Below are positions 1-9,415 of a stretch of 64,000 nucleotides of DNA, piece by piece. Under the pieces are notes generated by a model. That model searched no databases. It was given only the letters and a program-made list of their open reading frames with translations, and was not told the origin of the DNA. The DNA comes from a virus, in the IMG/VR virus record IMGVR_UViG_3300008117_000049, positions 1 to 64,000 of that record; one strand, 5' to 3'. The position numbers and the translations under genes are program-made. Position 1 is the first letter of the stretch, and every line of letters starts with the position of its first letter.

Positions 1-2
1 AG

Positions 3-104
3 TACGCTAATGGTTCTGGAGAAGATACATACAATGTTCCTGGAAACTTGAACTATGTGTCCGACAACAATGTTGACTTTATTATCAAGTCAAACGAGGA
101 TTAA
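3..104 (+). CDS. C-terminal end of a structural protein (partial)
   Basis: An open frame runs in from the left edge and stops at the TAA at 102-104. The visible tail is about 33 residues, ends in KSNED, and is rich in Asn, Gly and Tyr. A strong terminator hairpin follows, and the next gene is a head-tail connector, so the position fits a major capsid protein or another abundant virion protein. No major tail protein gene lies between the neck genes and the chaperone genes, so this fragment could also be the major tail protein. The fragment is too short to decide. Confidence 0.6.
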   Translation, partial: YANGSGEDTYNVPGNLNYVSDNNVDFIIKSNED

Positions 105-116
105 TAGTTAGATAGA

Positions 117-161
117 AAGGCGACGCAATTGGTTAAAAACTTTTCCAATTTGCGTCGCCTT
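117..161 (+). terminator. Rho-independent-type terminator after the first structural gene
   Basis: The arms 117-132 and 145-161 pair over about 16 bp with one bulged base (AAGGCGACGCAA against TTGCGTCGCCTT at the base), around a 12-nt A/T-rich loop. It sits 12 nt after the stop codon at 104. No long T-run follows (TTACTACTACC), so it may act partly as an mRNA-stabilising 3' hairpin for the abundant upstream transcript. Confidence 0.75.
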
Positions 162-182
162 ACTACTACCAAAGGATAACAA

Positions 183-1289
183 ATGACTGCTTTGTGGATT
201 CAACCAGAAGAGTTGGGCGATTACGCTAACTCTGAATTCGCTCTAGAGGCTGCTCAAACGGCTTCGCATTTGCTTTGGGCTATGTCTGGTCGTAAATATT
301 CTGGCGAAACAATTGTTACTGAGCGTTATACTTGCGTGCTTCGCCGTTCTCGCCTTGGTGCCTCAAATAAAAACACAGACGGTGTTTTGTTTGGCGGAAC
401 TGTATATAATATTCCGTCAGGCGATTTTGATTATGATGAATATGCTTCTTTGACAATTGACGGCATATCGCCAGAATCTCGCATCAAACTTCGTGGTGGC
501 CCAGTTACCAGAATTATTACAATTAGAAATCGCACTGGTGAGTTGATTGACCCGTCTAATTATTATTTAGTTGACCACTCAACTATCCATGTAAGTCTTG
601 GTACTCCTTGGACACCTTGTAATACAGAAATTACATACGCTTACGGTCAGAACCCACCAACATCTGGAAAGATGGCGGCTAGGACTTTGGCGATTGAGTT
701 CGCCAAACTTTGGTCTGACGATGAAACTTGTGCTCTCCCGCAGCGTGTGACTTCAGTTTCTCGTCAAGGTGTGTCTTTTACTATTCTTGACCAGCAAGAT
801 TTTATTCAAGAATTACGCACTGGTCTTTATGCGGTAGACCTGTTTTTGAAAACCGTAAACCCAGACGGTGCTCGCAGAAAAACTAAAGTTTATTCAGTAG
901 ATACTCCAAGAGCCAGAAGATATACGCCTAAAAGTCTTGTCTATACAACAGGCGTAAAAGACCTAATTGTGCCACCTGGAACTGGAAATACTGGCTCAAC
1001 TACTCTTGGCTTAGCAAACATAAATGCTACTTTCCTGACTAGCCAAGCGGGTTGGACACCAGCATTGACGCTAAAAAGCCACTCTGGTGGCAGGTCGCTT
1101 ACGCTAAGTAATACATCAGCAAATGTCAATACTTCGGCTTCTACTATAACATTGACGGCTGGCTATTCAGAAACGCTAGCGACAATAGGTATGGTTGACC
1201 CAGGCAGTTGGGATTTATACGCAACTCACACTAATAACAGCGTTGTCTTGATTACATCAGGAAACTTAAAAATCAACCTAAACGGTTAG
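183..1289 (+). CDS. Head-to-tail connector (adaptor) protein with C-terminal beta extension
   Basis: 368 aa. The N-terminal part resembles siphophage head-tail adaptors: a helical start (PEELGDYANSEFALEAA), then TASHLLWAMSGRKYSGE, which is characteristic of actinophage connector proteins, followed by a beta domain with the YYLVD and YAYGQNPP segments. Adaptors form a ring under the portal and link the head to the tail. Residues from about 280 onward are Thr/Ser/Asn-rich (LTLSNTSANVNTS) and look like an appended beta-sandwich that may decorate the neck. It is the first gene after the terminator and starts at the ATG after AAAGGATAAC. Family placement rests on similarity I recognise rather than on a search. 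Confidence 0.7.
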   Translation: MTALWIQPEELGDYANSEFALEAAQTASHLLWAMSGRKYSGETIVTERYTCVLRRSRLGASNKNTDGVLFGGTVYNIPSGDFDYDEYASLTIDGISPESRIKLRGGPVTRIITIRNRTGELIDPSNYYLVDHSTIHVSLGTPWTPCNTEITYAYGQNPPTSGKMAARTLAIEFAKLWSDDETCALPQRVTSVSRQGVSFTILDQQDFIQELRTGLYAVDLFLKTVNPDGARRKTKVYSVDTPRARRYTPKSLVYTTGVKDLIVPPGTGNTGSTTLGLANINATFLTSQAGWTPALTLKSHSGGRSLTLSNTSANVNTSASTITLTAGYSETLATIGMVDPGSWDLYATHTNNSVVLITSGNLKINLNG

Positions 1290-1328
1290 TTCTACAATAG
1301 AAATAGCCCTAAAAGAAAGTAAATAAAC

Positions 1329-1523
1329 ATGGTACATATTCAGACAAATTTCACCGCAGAAGCGATGAACACAGGTAAGAAAGCAACAGTTGCTGCTCCA
1401 GTAAAGGCAAAGAAAGTAAAGCCTGAGCCAGTGATAGTTGAGACACCAGTTGTTGAAGAAGTCGTAGAAACTCCAGTTGCTGAAGAGGCTCCTGTTGTTG
1501 AAGAGGCTCCAGTAGCCGAATAG
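1329..1523 (+). CDS. Small Lys-rich / Val-Pro-Glu repeat protein
   Basis: 64 aa with two parts. The N-terminal half is basic (KKATVAAPVKAKKVKPEP). The C-terminal half consists of short V-E-E-[AT]-P-V type repeats and is very acidic, so the protein is probably disordered. It lies between the connector and a tail completion gene with short gaps, so it is probably co-expressed with virion genes. Such acidic or basic low-complexity proteins in head-tail operons may be scaffolds or minor virion components, but no function can be assigned. Confidence 0.6.
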   Translation: MVHIQTNFTAEAMNTGKKATVAAPVKAKKVKPEPVIVETPVVEEVVETPVAEEAPVVEEAPVAE

Positions 1524-1532
1524 TAGGCACTT

Positions 1533-2036
1533 ATGTCAACAGCGACAATCGCAGATGTTTCTGAAGATGCTCTCCATTTAAAAAATTTGATGGATGGCAT
1601 ACTTTCTCGTATTGAGACAGTTTTTCAATCATACAATGTGCCATTGCCGTCTCGTCGTTATTGGACTATGGGAGAAGTTGCTGTTGATTGCGAACAAGTA
1701 GTTGTCAATTTTTTACAAATGTATTTAGGAACTCCTGGCGACGAGCAATCTGCTCCACAGCGTTGCCATGTTCCAAGAACCGCTACGGTAATTATTAGTA
1801 TTTCAAGACCTGTAGCCACTGTGGGTCAAAATGGCAGACCGCCTAGTGGCGATAAAATTACCGAAAGTTCTTACACATCTGCCATTGACGCTTGGGTGTT
1901 GATGGAGTGTATTCGTGAATTTGATATGTGGGATGATTCTGGATATGGATTGGGAGTAATTGCTACTCTTGATAGTTCTGGACCTGAAGGTGGTTTTCAG
2001 ACTGTCAATATGCAACTAACGCTGGCGGTTCCATAA
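1533..2036 (+). CDS. Putative tail terminator / tail completion protein
   Basis: 167 aa. It follows the connector and precedes a gp10-like neck gene, a normal position for a tail terminator or neck protein that caps the tail tube. The N-terminal helix (EDALHLKNLMDGILSRIE) is followed by strands containing HVPRTATVIISISRPVATV and a C-terminal strand pair (GFQTVNMQLTLAVP), consistent with the small alpha/beta fold of tail terminators. It is separated from the next start by a single base. Assignment rests mainly on position. Confidence 0.55.
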   Translation: MSTATIADVSEDALHLKNLMDGILSRIETVFQSYNVPLPSRRYWTMGEVAVDCEQVVVNFLQMYLGTPGDEQSAPQRCHVPRTATVIISISRPVATVGQNGRPPSGDKITESSYTSAIDAWVLMECIREFDMWDDSGYGLGVIATLDSSGPEGGFQTVNMQLTLAVP

Positions 2037-2037
2037 A

Positions 2038-2601
2038 ATGCCTAGAGGATTGCCAGATAGTTGGTTCCTTTACGGTGCCCAGAAAATATACGGTGGATTA
2101 AAAAGAAGTTCTCGCGGGTTTAATGGCAGACCGTCTAGGGTTTCTAATCCAACTCATTACTCTTACAAATTTCAAAAATTAATTTTGTATAAACCTGTTT
2201 TAGATGCAGAACTAAGAACTTCCAAAGGAGATTTATGGAAAACTTTAGAATTCAGGGGAAAAATTGTTTTACTATTAGCGAAACAACAAGTAGGTAAAAA
2301 AACTGGTGCCTTGGCTCTTTCTATTAAAATGAGCCACAAGCCCACCAGAAACGGTCAAGAAGTAAAAATTGGCTCAGATAATAAAATTGCTTATTTACAT
2401 CATCAGGGAACTAGACCCCACCTAATTACTCCTAAAAATCACCCTCAACTTGTCTTTATGAGCAGAGGCAGGATTATTAGAACACAGTTGGTAAGGCACC
2501 CCGGCACTAAGCCAAATCGTTATCTTTCTGACCAACTTTATGTTTTTCAAGACTTAGGGGCAATATATAAAGGAAAATCTTTCCCCAAACCGCCAGTCTA
2601 A
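2038..2601 (+). CDS. HK97 gp10-like neck / tail completion protein
   Basis: 187 aa. Two motifs typical of HK97-gp10-like neck proteins are visible: HHQGTRPHLITPK around residue 122 and RHPGTKPNRYLSDQL near the C terminus. The family joins tail tube to head. The gene begins immediately after the preceding stop and is the last gene before a gap of 86 nt. That gap holds a small hairpin (2637-2653) and the leader of the tail chaperone gene. No major tail protein gene follows it, which is unusual. Confidence 0.65.
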   Translation: MPRGLPDSWFLYGAQKIYGGLKRSSRGFNGRPSRVSNPTHYSYKFQKLILYKPVLDAELRTSKGDLWKTLEFRGKIVLLLAKQQVGKKTGALALSIKMSHKPTRNGQEVKIGSDNKIAYLHHQGTRPHLITPKNHPQLVFMSRGRIIRTQLVRHPGTKPNRYLSDQLYVFQDLGAIYKGKSFPKPPV

Positions 2602-2636
2602 AAATCAACTGTTTTTTTATAAAGTAAAATAGTTGT

Positions 2637-2653
2637 AGGTTGAAACCCAACCT
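2637..2653 (+). promoter_or_regulatory. Small hairpin in the tail-chaperone leader
   Basis: AGGTTG (2637-2642) pairs with CAACCT (2648-2653) around a 5-nt loop. It lies about 35 nt before the chaperone ATG and just after an A/T-rich stretch with a TAAAAT -10-like sequence. It could be a 5' UTR stem or a weak processing/termination signal. No promoter can be proven here. Confidence 0.3.
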
Positions 2654-2687
2654 GTAATTACACATTCAAAAGAAAGACTATGTAAAT

Positions 2688-3023
2688 ATGGCCAGATTCA
2701 AAGACTTTGGTAGCGGAGAAAACTCTAAAGCCGAACCTATTTCGTTTAAACTTTGGGGCGAAGAGTTTCATTGCGTACCATCAATTCAAGGAAAATTACT
2801 TCTTGAAATTGTTTCAGATTCTTCCTCAGACGACCCAGCAAAATCAGCATTAGTTATGGACAAGTTTTTTGCCGCTGTACTAAAGCCCGAAAGCAAAGTA
2901 GCATTTGACACTATCCTTTCCGACCCTGAAAAAATCACAACTTTAGATACTTTAGGTGAAATTGTTGCTTGGTTGATGGAAGAGTATTCAACCCGCCCAA
3001 AAGAGCAGTTGACGGCCTCTTAG
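2688..3023 (+). CDS. Tail assembly chaperone, short form (gpG-like)
   Basis: 111 aa. It lies directly before the tape measure gene and overlaps a second frame, the classic gpG/gpGT arrangement. Sequence features such as FKLWGEEFHCVPSIQGKLLLE and the helical middle region resemble actinophage tail assembly chaperones. The protein is expected to bind the tape measure during tail assembly and to be absent from the virion. The 3' end carries a -1 slippery heptamer at 2996-3002, so a fraction of ribosomes makes the longer fusion. Confidence 0.85.
   Translation: MARFKDFGSGENSKAEPISFKLWGEEFHCVPSIQGKLLLEIVSDSSSDDPAKSALVMDKFFAAVLKPESKVAFDTILSDPEKITTLDTLGEIVAWLMEEYSTRPKEQLTAS
2996..3002 (+). promoter_or_regulatory. 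Programmed -1 ribosomal frameshift site CCCAAAA
   Basis: The heptamer C-CCA-AAA is in the zero frame of the short chaperone (codons CCA 2997-2999 and AAA 3000-3002). It fits the X-XXY-YYZ rule, so both tRNAs can re-pair in the -1 frame as CCC-AAA. The -1 frame then reads AGA GCA GTT GAC and is open to 3406, while the zero frame ends 21 nt later. Confidence 0.85.
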
Positions 3024-3406
3024 AGTGGGCTACTAGCCTCTGGCCTTATGTAAACGGAAAAGCATTAATGAATGGAATACATCTAGCAAGTATGGAGGCA
3101 GATGACATGCTAGATGTCATTCATTATCTTTTTGAAGAAGATTTGCGCTACTCCACTGGAGAACAGGCTCAGGCGGTAGAAAAAACTAGGGAAATTATTT
3201 ATGGGCAACTTTACGGAGTTGATTACATATTTAAAAATGTCTCTAATAAATCAAGTAAATCAAATTCATTTAATGATTTTGATAATTTACAACCATTTGA
3301 CCCAAGAAAAAAAGTGACAAAACCTTACATACCGCCAACTGAATTTGACCCTGACACTGGAATGCCTTTAAGTGGAAACGGTCTTTTAGAAGCACCGCTG
3401 AACTAG
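3002..3406 (+). CDS. Tail assembly chaperone, -1 frameshift extension (gpGT-like)
   Basis: This frame is read after the -1 slip at 2996-3002. The fusion from 2688 would be about 239 aa: 105 residues shared with the short form and about 134 new ones. The extension begins KRAVDGLLEWATSLWPYV and ends just before the strong Shine-Dalgarno of the tape measure gene. No convincing independent start codon with a ribosome site precedes it; an ATG at 2969 lies upstream of the slip site in this frame but has no such site. As in other siphophages, the T extension probably recruits tail tube subunits to the tape measure complex. Confidence 0.8.
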   Translation, partial: RAVDGLLEWATSLWPYVNGKALMNGIHLASMEADDMLDVIHYLFEEDLRYSTGEQAQAVEKTREIIYGQLYGVDYIFKNVSNKSSKSNSFNDFDNLQPFDPRKKVTKPYIPPTEFDPDTGMPLSGNGLLEAPLN

Positions 3407-3419
3407 GAGGTGAGCCAAT

Positions 3420-6400
3420 ATGCCAGTAGTTGGTGAAGCCCATATTATAGTTAGGGCTATTACTACTAATGTTGCTAAAGACATTAAAAATGGTTTTAAT
3501 GGCGTTAGTGGAGTTGGCGGTAAAAATGCCGAGCAAGCGGGTCAGAATCTTTCTTCAAGATTTATGCGCGGGTGGAGCAAAAATATGGACACCAACCCGT
3601 TTACTCAATTTGCTAATGGGTTAAAAGAAATGTACCCGCAAGCGCAAGCGGGTTATGATGCCATCAATGCTTTAGCGGTCAGTGGTTATAAATTTAGTAG
3701 CGTTGGTTATATAATTGCTGCTTCTATTGGAACACTAATTGGTGCGCTAGTTGCTTTAGTTGCTGCCGCTGCTGGCGCGGCTGCTTCATTTACAGCAATA
3801 ATTGGGTTATTTATTGCAATGAAGGCCGCCACAGCAGTGGCAAAAATGGCGTTCAACGGCGTAGGCGAAGCCGTACAAAAAGCAACTCAGCAACAAAAAG
3901 CACAAACAGAAACTTTAAAAAACCTTCGTGAAGAACTTCAACAATTAAAATTTGATGCTGAAGACGCTGCCTTGGCTCAGGAACAGGCTGCTATATCTTT
4001 AGAAAAGGCTCGTGAAGGATTAGCAAGAACCGCAGACCTGCCAGCAGATAGTAGGGCTAGAAGAGAAGCCGAACTTGCTTACAAACAAGCAGATTTAAAC
4101 TATCGTAGAGCAAAAGACAGAAGTGCTGACTTAAACGAAGAATTGCGTACAGGTGCAAAAGCCAGAGCAAAAGCAGCAGCCGACGACCCTTACGCAAATC
4201 TAACTGCCACGCAAAAAGGATTTGCTAAATTTTTAGTAACTTTACAGCCAATTCTAAAAAATCTTAGAGAAGCCGTTGCCAGTGGATTTTTACCGCTTCT
4301 TCAAAAAGGTCTTAGCAAATTAATTTCTTCTGGAACTTTTAACGATATATACAACGGAATTGCTGGAATTGGAAAAGCACTAGGTAGTGCAGTAAAAGTA
4401 ATTTTAGATTTCTTTTCCTCAGCGGAAGCGGGAAAATATCTAAGAGAAATATTTGAGTCAATTCAATATGTTGTACAACAATTTGGCCCAATTCTTACAA
4501 AATTCTTTAAAGCGTTCTTTAAAATTATGGCTGCTTCTAGCCCTATTGTTAATAGACTTGCTGATTTTATATCTAGATTGCTTGACGACTTCAATGCGTT
4601 ATTAGACAAAACTGGCGATACTGGACTACGCAAATTCTTTATTACCGCCGCGGACATGGCTGGCAAATTTGGAAAAATTGCTGGAAACATACTAAAAGCA
4701 TTTGGCTCAATTATTATGGCCAACTTTGGGCCTGGCACTGGTGGAGATTATCTGCTCAATTGGTTAATTGAAGCGACCCAAGGTTTTGGAACAATGGGTA
4801 AAACTGGTAATTCACTCAAAACTTTCTTTAATGAAATTGGTGTAAATACCAAAAAAATGCTTGGTGGTATTGGTGGTATTTTTAAGGCTCTTGTGGAGTT
4901 TGGTGCTGACCCTAGAGTTGGAGAATTCTGGGTAATTATTAAACAGGCTTCTCCTTATTTTTCTAGTATCTTAAAAAAGGCTGGTCAAGCACTACCTACA
5001 GTGGCAAAATTAGTTGTAAAAATTGTTGAGATTGTTGACAAACTTACAGACAACGCAGCAATTGATAACTTCTTTAAAACTTTACTAAAAGGTGCAGATA
5101 CTTTTTCAAAAATTATTAGCAACCCTGTTGTAAATAGTATTCAATCTTTTACTGGAAAAATTCACGCCGTCACTCTTGGTCTTATGGAACTTAAAAAGTT
5201 TGCAGAACCAGTAACTCAATTTTTATTTGAAGGATTTAGAAGAGTAAATGCTGCTGTTGGTAAAACAATAGACCTTTTTCATGGTGCAAAAACTGCGGTT
5301 CAGACGGTTGCTAGGGCAGAGCAGGGGCTCCGTGAAGGTATTAAGAAAACTATGGCAAGTTTTAGGGCTGCTGCTGAAGTTTGGCCTAAATACACTAAAG
5401 GTGTAAACCAAGCAAGGCAATACTTATCTATTTTTGGTGCTAAGGCTGGTAGCACCCTGACAAACGCAACGAAAAGAACTAGAGAATTAATTGCTAGTCA
5501 AAATATTTTAGCGCGTGGTTGGGGTAGAACTCGTTTAGCAGTGGAAGCAGCCAATTTAAGATTTAAGATATTTTCTACTTTAGCGAAACAAAACTTAGCC
5601 GAACTTACCTATAGTAATAATAAATTTGTTGCTGGTTTTGCTAGAGTAGGTTCATTTATGATGGGCCACCCTATATTAATGATAATTGGCCTAATTGCCG
5701 CAGCGTTTATTACGCTTTACACAACTAATGAAAAATTCAGAAACGCTATAAATAGCACATTTAAACCAGCCTTGGATGCTTTAGGTGAAGCATTTAGAGT
5801 AATTATGGCTGCTCTTCAACCAGTAATAAATGCTTTCCAAGTTCTTATGAAAACATTATTTGGTGGAGAAAAAGGAGACGGTCAAGGTCCATTAACTAAA
5901 TTTTTCTTACTACTTGCAACTCTTATATCAGACTTAATAGTAGTAATTGCCCCGTTAGTTGCTGAATTAATATCAAAACTTATGCCAGTTGTAACTATGT
6001 TACTTCAGGTGCTTACTCCAATTATTTCAGTAATTATGAAAATTTGGTACGCTTTACAGGGCGCAATATTTAAAGTTTTGACTGTAATTATTAAAGTTGT
6101 AGTAGAACTTGTAAAAGTCATTATAAATTTGCTAATGCCAATTATAGATGCAGTAATGGCTTATCTTGAACCGCTTTTACAATACTGGGTACTAATGGCA
6201 GAATTAGTAGAAGCATTTTTTGATGCTCTTATGACTAATGACTGGGAAACATTTGGAGAAAAGTTTAAAACAATTGGTCAGGGGATAGTCCAATCTTTGG
6301 CAGATATGTTTACTGGGCTGGTAAACCTAGTTGTAGAGTTGCTAAATCTACTTATCAAACTTATGTCATATACATTAAGACCCGTCTTTGACATTTTAAA

Positions 6401-6740
6401 ACAACTTAGCGGTGGCACCATAGACATAAATGCCTCCATTGATGCTGGACTAATTCCAAAAATGCCTCCAATTACTGTGCCTCAAATGTTTGAAAAAGGT
6501 GGAATTGTTAGCCCGTCTGCTGGCGGTACTTTAGGAATTATTGCTGAGGCTGGTAGGCCAGAGCGTATCGAGCCACTTGACCCAGACGGATTATCTAAGA
6601 GAGATAAAGCAATGATTCAAATGATGGGTGGCAGCGGTATCAATGTCACTGTAAACGGCACTCCAGATATGGATGTCAATGCTCTTGCTGCTGAAGTAAG
6701 CCGAAGACTTGCTTTCCAGATGAGAAAGGGTGCTGTCTAA
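3420..6740 (+). CDS. Tape measure protein
   Basis: 1106 aa, one of the longest genes here, directly after the chaperones and preceded by a strong AGGAGGTGA ribosome site. Residues about 97-141 form a long hydrophobic Ala/Ile stretch, about 157-257 a charged coiled coil, about 747-770 a membrane-type segment and about 824-935 a strongly hydrophobic helical block. Near residue 1027 it has GGIVSPSAGGTLGIIAEAG followed by RPERIEPL, a C-terminal signature common in actinophage tape measures. It sets tail length and may help DNA entry through the membrane. At the usual rise of about 1.5 angstroms per residue the tail would be near 165 nm. It overlaps the next start by one base. Confidence 0.92.
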   Translation: MPVVGEAHIIVRAITTNVAKDIKNGFNGVSGVGGKNAEQAGQNLSSRFMRGWSKNMDTNPFTQFANGLKEMYPQAQAGYDAINALAVSGYKFSSVGYIIAASIGTLIGALVALVAAAAGAAASFTAIIGLFIAMKAATAVAKMAFNGVGEAVQKATQQQKAQTETLKNLREELQQLKFDAEDAALAQEQAAISLEKAREGLARTADLPADSRARREAELAYKQADLNYRRAKDRSADLNEELRTGAKARAKAAADDPYANLTATQKGFAKFLVTLQPILKNLREAVASGFLPLLQKGLSKLISSGTFNDIYNGIAGIGKALGSAVKVILDFFSSAEAGKYLREIFESIQYVVQQFGPILTKFFKAFFKIMAASSPIVNRLADFISRLLDDFNALLDKTGDTGLRKFFITAADMAGKFGKIAGNILKAFGSIIMANFGPGTGGDYLLNWLIEATQGFGTMGKTGNSLKTFFNEIGVNTKKMLGGIGGIFKALVEFGADPRVGEFWVIIKQASPYFSSILKKAGQALPTVAKLVVKIVEIVDKLTDNAAIDNFFKTLLKGADTFSKIISNPVVNSIQSFTGKIHAVTLGLMELKKFAEPVTQFLFEGFRRVNAAVGKTIDLFHGAKTAVQTVARAEQGLREGIKKTMASFRAAAEVWPKYTKGVNQARQYLSIFGAKAGSTLTNATKRTRELIASQNILARGWGRTRLAVEAANLRFKIFSTLAKQNLAELTYSNNKFVAGFARVGSFMMGHPILMIIGLIAAAFITLYTTNEKFRNAINSTFKPALDALGEAFRVIMAALQPVINAFQVLMKTLFGGEKGDGQGPLTKFFLLLATLISDLIVVIAPLVAELISKLMPVVTMLLQVLTPIISVIMKIWYALQGAIFKVLTVIIKVVVELVKVIINLLMPIIDAVMAYLEPLLQYWVLMAELVEAFFDALMTNDWETFGEKFKTIGQGIVQSLADMFTGLVNLVVELLNLLIKLMSYTLRPVFDILKQLSGGTIDINASIDAGLIPKMPPITVPQMFEKGGIVSPSAGGTLGIIAEAGRPERIEPLDPDGLSKRDKAMIQMMGGSGINVTVNGTPDMDVNALAAEVSRRLAFQMRKGAV

Positions 6741-9415
6741 TGGCTACTACTACTCCAAACTTATTCACTAACCCCTCTTTTATTGCTAACTCAGATGGTT
6801 GGTCTGGCTTTACTTTATCTGGCTCTAATCCAACTATTTCTTTAGACAGTAGTGAGCCCCTTTATGGAACTGGATATTCCGCTAAAGTTGTTTTTGCTAA
6901 TTCAAGCCCAAATAGCGGATTAAAAACTCATCAAGATTATAGGGTTTCAGTAAATGCTGGAAGTTCATACACTTTTTCTGCTTATGTAAAAGTTCCTGCT
7001 GGCAAGGCAACTTCTGATTTTAGACTTCGTGCTTACTTTTATGGAAGCACAAACAGCACTATGGACTCGGTTCCAACTACTATCAGTTCATATGACGGTT
7101 GGGTTAGATTAGAGTTTTCATTTATAGTACCTGCTAGCGTTACTCAGTTTGAAGGTTTTGTTTATAGAAGTAGTTCTACCAGTGGTGATGGCTATTATTT
7201 TCTAGTCGATGCTCTGCAGTTTGAACCTGGCACGACTGCTACTTCACTAATATATAACCAAGGTCAAAAGAACAAACTTGTAGATACATCTTTATCTAAC
7301 AAATATATTGACCACCTAACTGGTATGAAACTCAAGGCCGATATACGCCTTGGTAATTTTGTGTTCAATCGTATAGACGAGTATGGTGTTGTTTGGGTTG
7401 TAGATAATGTCGAGGGCTGGTGGAATCTTCCAGAAGTAAGCATGCAAGATTTGCCTCGCGGGTGGGGCGACGGCTCATTTACAACTTTTGGAAGATTTGG
7501 TGCTAGGCAACTTACAATTACGGGAAGTTTTTTACTTCAAGATACTGATACTCAACTTGAGGCAGCCAGAGAGCGTCTTATAAAAGCCATAAATCTTGTA
7601 AAAAAAGACGCTTGGTTGATTCTAAATGAAGATACACCAAAAGCACTAAAAGTTAGACTTAGTGGCACACCTCAAATTCAAACAGTTTCTCCTAGAGGTA
7701 GGACTAATTTTTCAATAGGTCTTACCGCTGCCAATCCAATAAAATTTAAGTGGGCAGACGCTAGAGATGATGGCTATGCGTTAGAAACAATCAACACCGC
7801 TTCAATTATTAACAATGTGTCAAAAATTATTAGAAATGAAGGAAATACCCCAGTAGGAGTTATTTTTGAAATTATTGGTCCAACCACTGGTCCAACATCT
7901 TTATTCAACAAAACTTCTAGTCAGTTGCTTGATGTAATTTATAGACTTGACAAATATAAAACTTATTCTGTATATAGCACTCAAGTTTTAAACGGAGAAT
8001 TAATTTTTACAACTAATAGCGTTCCTCATGGCTATTCCGTTGGTGATTCCGTTGACATACTTAATGTTGTTGATACATTTGAAATCTCTAATGTTGTGTG
8101 TTCTGCTACAGATTATCTGGATATAAATACAAAATTAAAGCACAATTTTTCTGCTGGTCAAAAAATTTATTTGACTGGAATTAACGCTTTGGCTGGCTAT
8201 TCTGCAGTAGTAAACGGTGAGTATCCAATTACAAATGTTTATGCTACCGATGAAAATAAGTTTAGAGTTTCTGTTTCTGGCTTATCTACCGCTGCCGCTT
8301 GCTCAGCGCCTTCTACTTCAAAATTTGCGGTTTGGTCTAACAGTTCCAGCGTTAGTTATGATGAACTTACTAATAAAGCAACTGTAATTACGCAAGCGGC
8401 ACACGGTTTTTCTACTCAAGACCAAATTGTTTTATCAAATGCTGGGCCAGTATATAGCGGAACTCACGCAATAACATCTGTTCCAACTACTACCTCATTT
8501 GAAGTTTATCTTTACAACTCTCAAACTATTTCTGCTGTTACTGGTTATGAAGCAACATTGTCTCTTGCTACTATAACTATTGCGTCTGACTTAGGTGCTC
8601 AAGCCAATGATTACATAACAATTGACAGCGTAAATGAAAATTTTAATGGCACTTATAAAGTTGTGTCAGCAAACAGCACGGCAATAAGTTTTTATAAGGA
8701 ATTTTCAAATATTATATCTTTTGCTAATATTTCTTCAAGTCCGGGCACCGCTTATCTTTCTGATTTGAGTTCTAGGTCTTCTGCCTCATTTACTGACGGC
8801 AGAGTTTATTATGGAAACATTTTTAATGGCTCTTACAATGTAACAAGCATTAATCCCAGCACTCCAGACAAATTTACAGTTGTTCGGCCAGTTTATTATT
8901 CTAATGTTGGAGTATCTTATATTGGTTCTTACGATGGAGATACTGTGCCAATTATTAGGTCTTACGCCGAAACTTTGAGTATTGATACTTACAACAGAGA
9001 AATTGCTTTAAATGGTGAAATTGGTGGCTATCGTTCAAAATTAGATACCGTTATAGATTGGATTGAACTCCAACCGGGTGACAACGAAATTTCTTTTGAA
9101 GACTTAAATAAAATAAATGCGGCACGAGTTTCTTATGACCACCCAAATACAACAGCAACTATTACAACAGAAACAGAGCACGGCTATACCGCAAACACAT
9201 CTGTAAAAATTGTTGGACTACAGTCTAATGACGCAAATGTTTTTGCTAATGCTACGGTTACTGTAGTCGCGGTTCCCACTACAAAAACATTTACATTTGT
9301 TCCAGCAAGTAATAGCGGGTCAAATGTTAGCGACACATCGGTCTCCACTGGCCATGTTTATGAAGTTACTAAGGCTTCTGTAAATATTTACTATCGGTCA
9401 GGTTGGATTGGCTAG
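6740..9415 (+). CDS. Dit-like distal tail protein with carbohydrate-binding-like and repeat domains
   Basis: 891 aa. Residues about 5-175 resemble a CBM4/9-type jelly roll (TNPSFIANSDGW, DGYYFLVDALQFEPG). Residues about 190-340 look like a Dit core (LGNFVFNRIDEYGVVWVVD, GARQLTITGSFLLQD, AANPIKFKW). The end, INIYYR-type followed by SGWIG, is typical for the family. Between them about 480 residues hold at least four copies of a beta module with an H-G-[FY]-x-G-type turn, such as AAHGFSTQDQIVLSNAG and TEHGYTANTSVKIVGL. Position after the tape measure supports a hub role at the tail tip; the added domains probably contact the host surface. Confidence 0.75.
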   Translation: MATTTPNLFTNPSFIANSDGWSGFTLSGSNPTISLDSSEPLYGTGYSAKVVFANSSPNSGLKTHQDYRVSVNAGSSYTFSAYVKVPAGKATSDFRLRAYFYGSTNSTMDSVPTTISSYDGWVRLEFSFIVPASVTQFEGFVYRSSSTSGDGYYFLVDALQFEPGTTATSLIYNQGQKNKLVDTSLSNKYIDHLTGMKLKADIRLGNFVFNRIDEYGVVWVVDNVEGWWNLPEVSMQDLPRGWGDGSFTTFGRFGARQLTITGSFLLQDTDTQLEAARERLIKAINLVKKDAWLILNEDTPKALKVRLSGTPQIQTVSPRGRTNFSIGLTAANPIKFKWADARDDGYALETINTASIINNVSKIIRNEGNTPVGVIFEIIGPTTGPTSLFNKTSSQLLDVIYRLDKYKTYSVYSTQVLNGELIFTTNSVPHGYSVGDSVDILNVVDTFEISNVVCSATDYLDINTKLKHNFSAGQKIYLTGINALAGYSAVVNGEYPITNVYATDENKFRVSVSGLSTAAACSAPSTSKFAVWSNSSSVSYDELTNKATVITQAAHGFSTQDQIVLSNAGPVYSGTHAITSVPTTTSFEVYLYNSQTISAVTGYEATLSLATITIASDLGAQANDYITIDSVNENFNGTYKVVSANSTAISFYKEFSNIISFANISSSPGTAYLSDLSSRSSASFTDGRVYYGNIFNGSYNVTSINPSTPDKFTVVRPVYYSNVGVSYIGSYDGDTVPIIRSYAETLSIDTYNREIALNGEIGGYRSKLDTVIDWIELQPGDNEISFEDLNKINAARVSYDHPNTTATITTETEHGYTANTSVKIVGLQSNDANVFANATVTVVAVPTTKTFTFVPASNSGSNVSDTSVSTGHVYEVTKASVNIYYRSGWIG

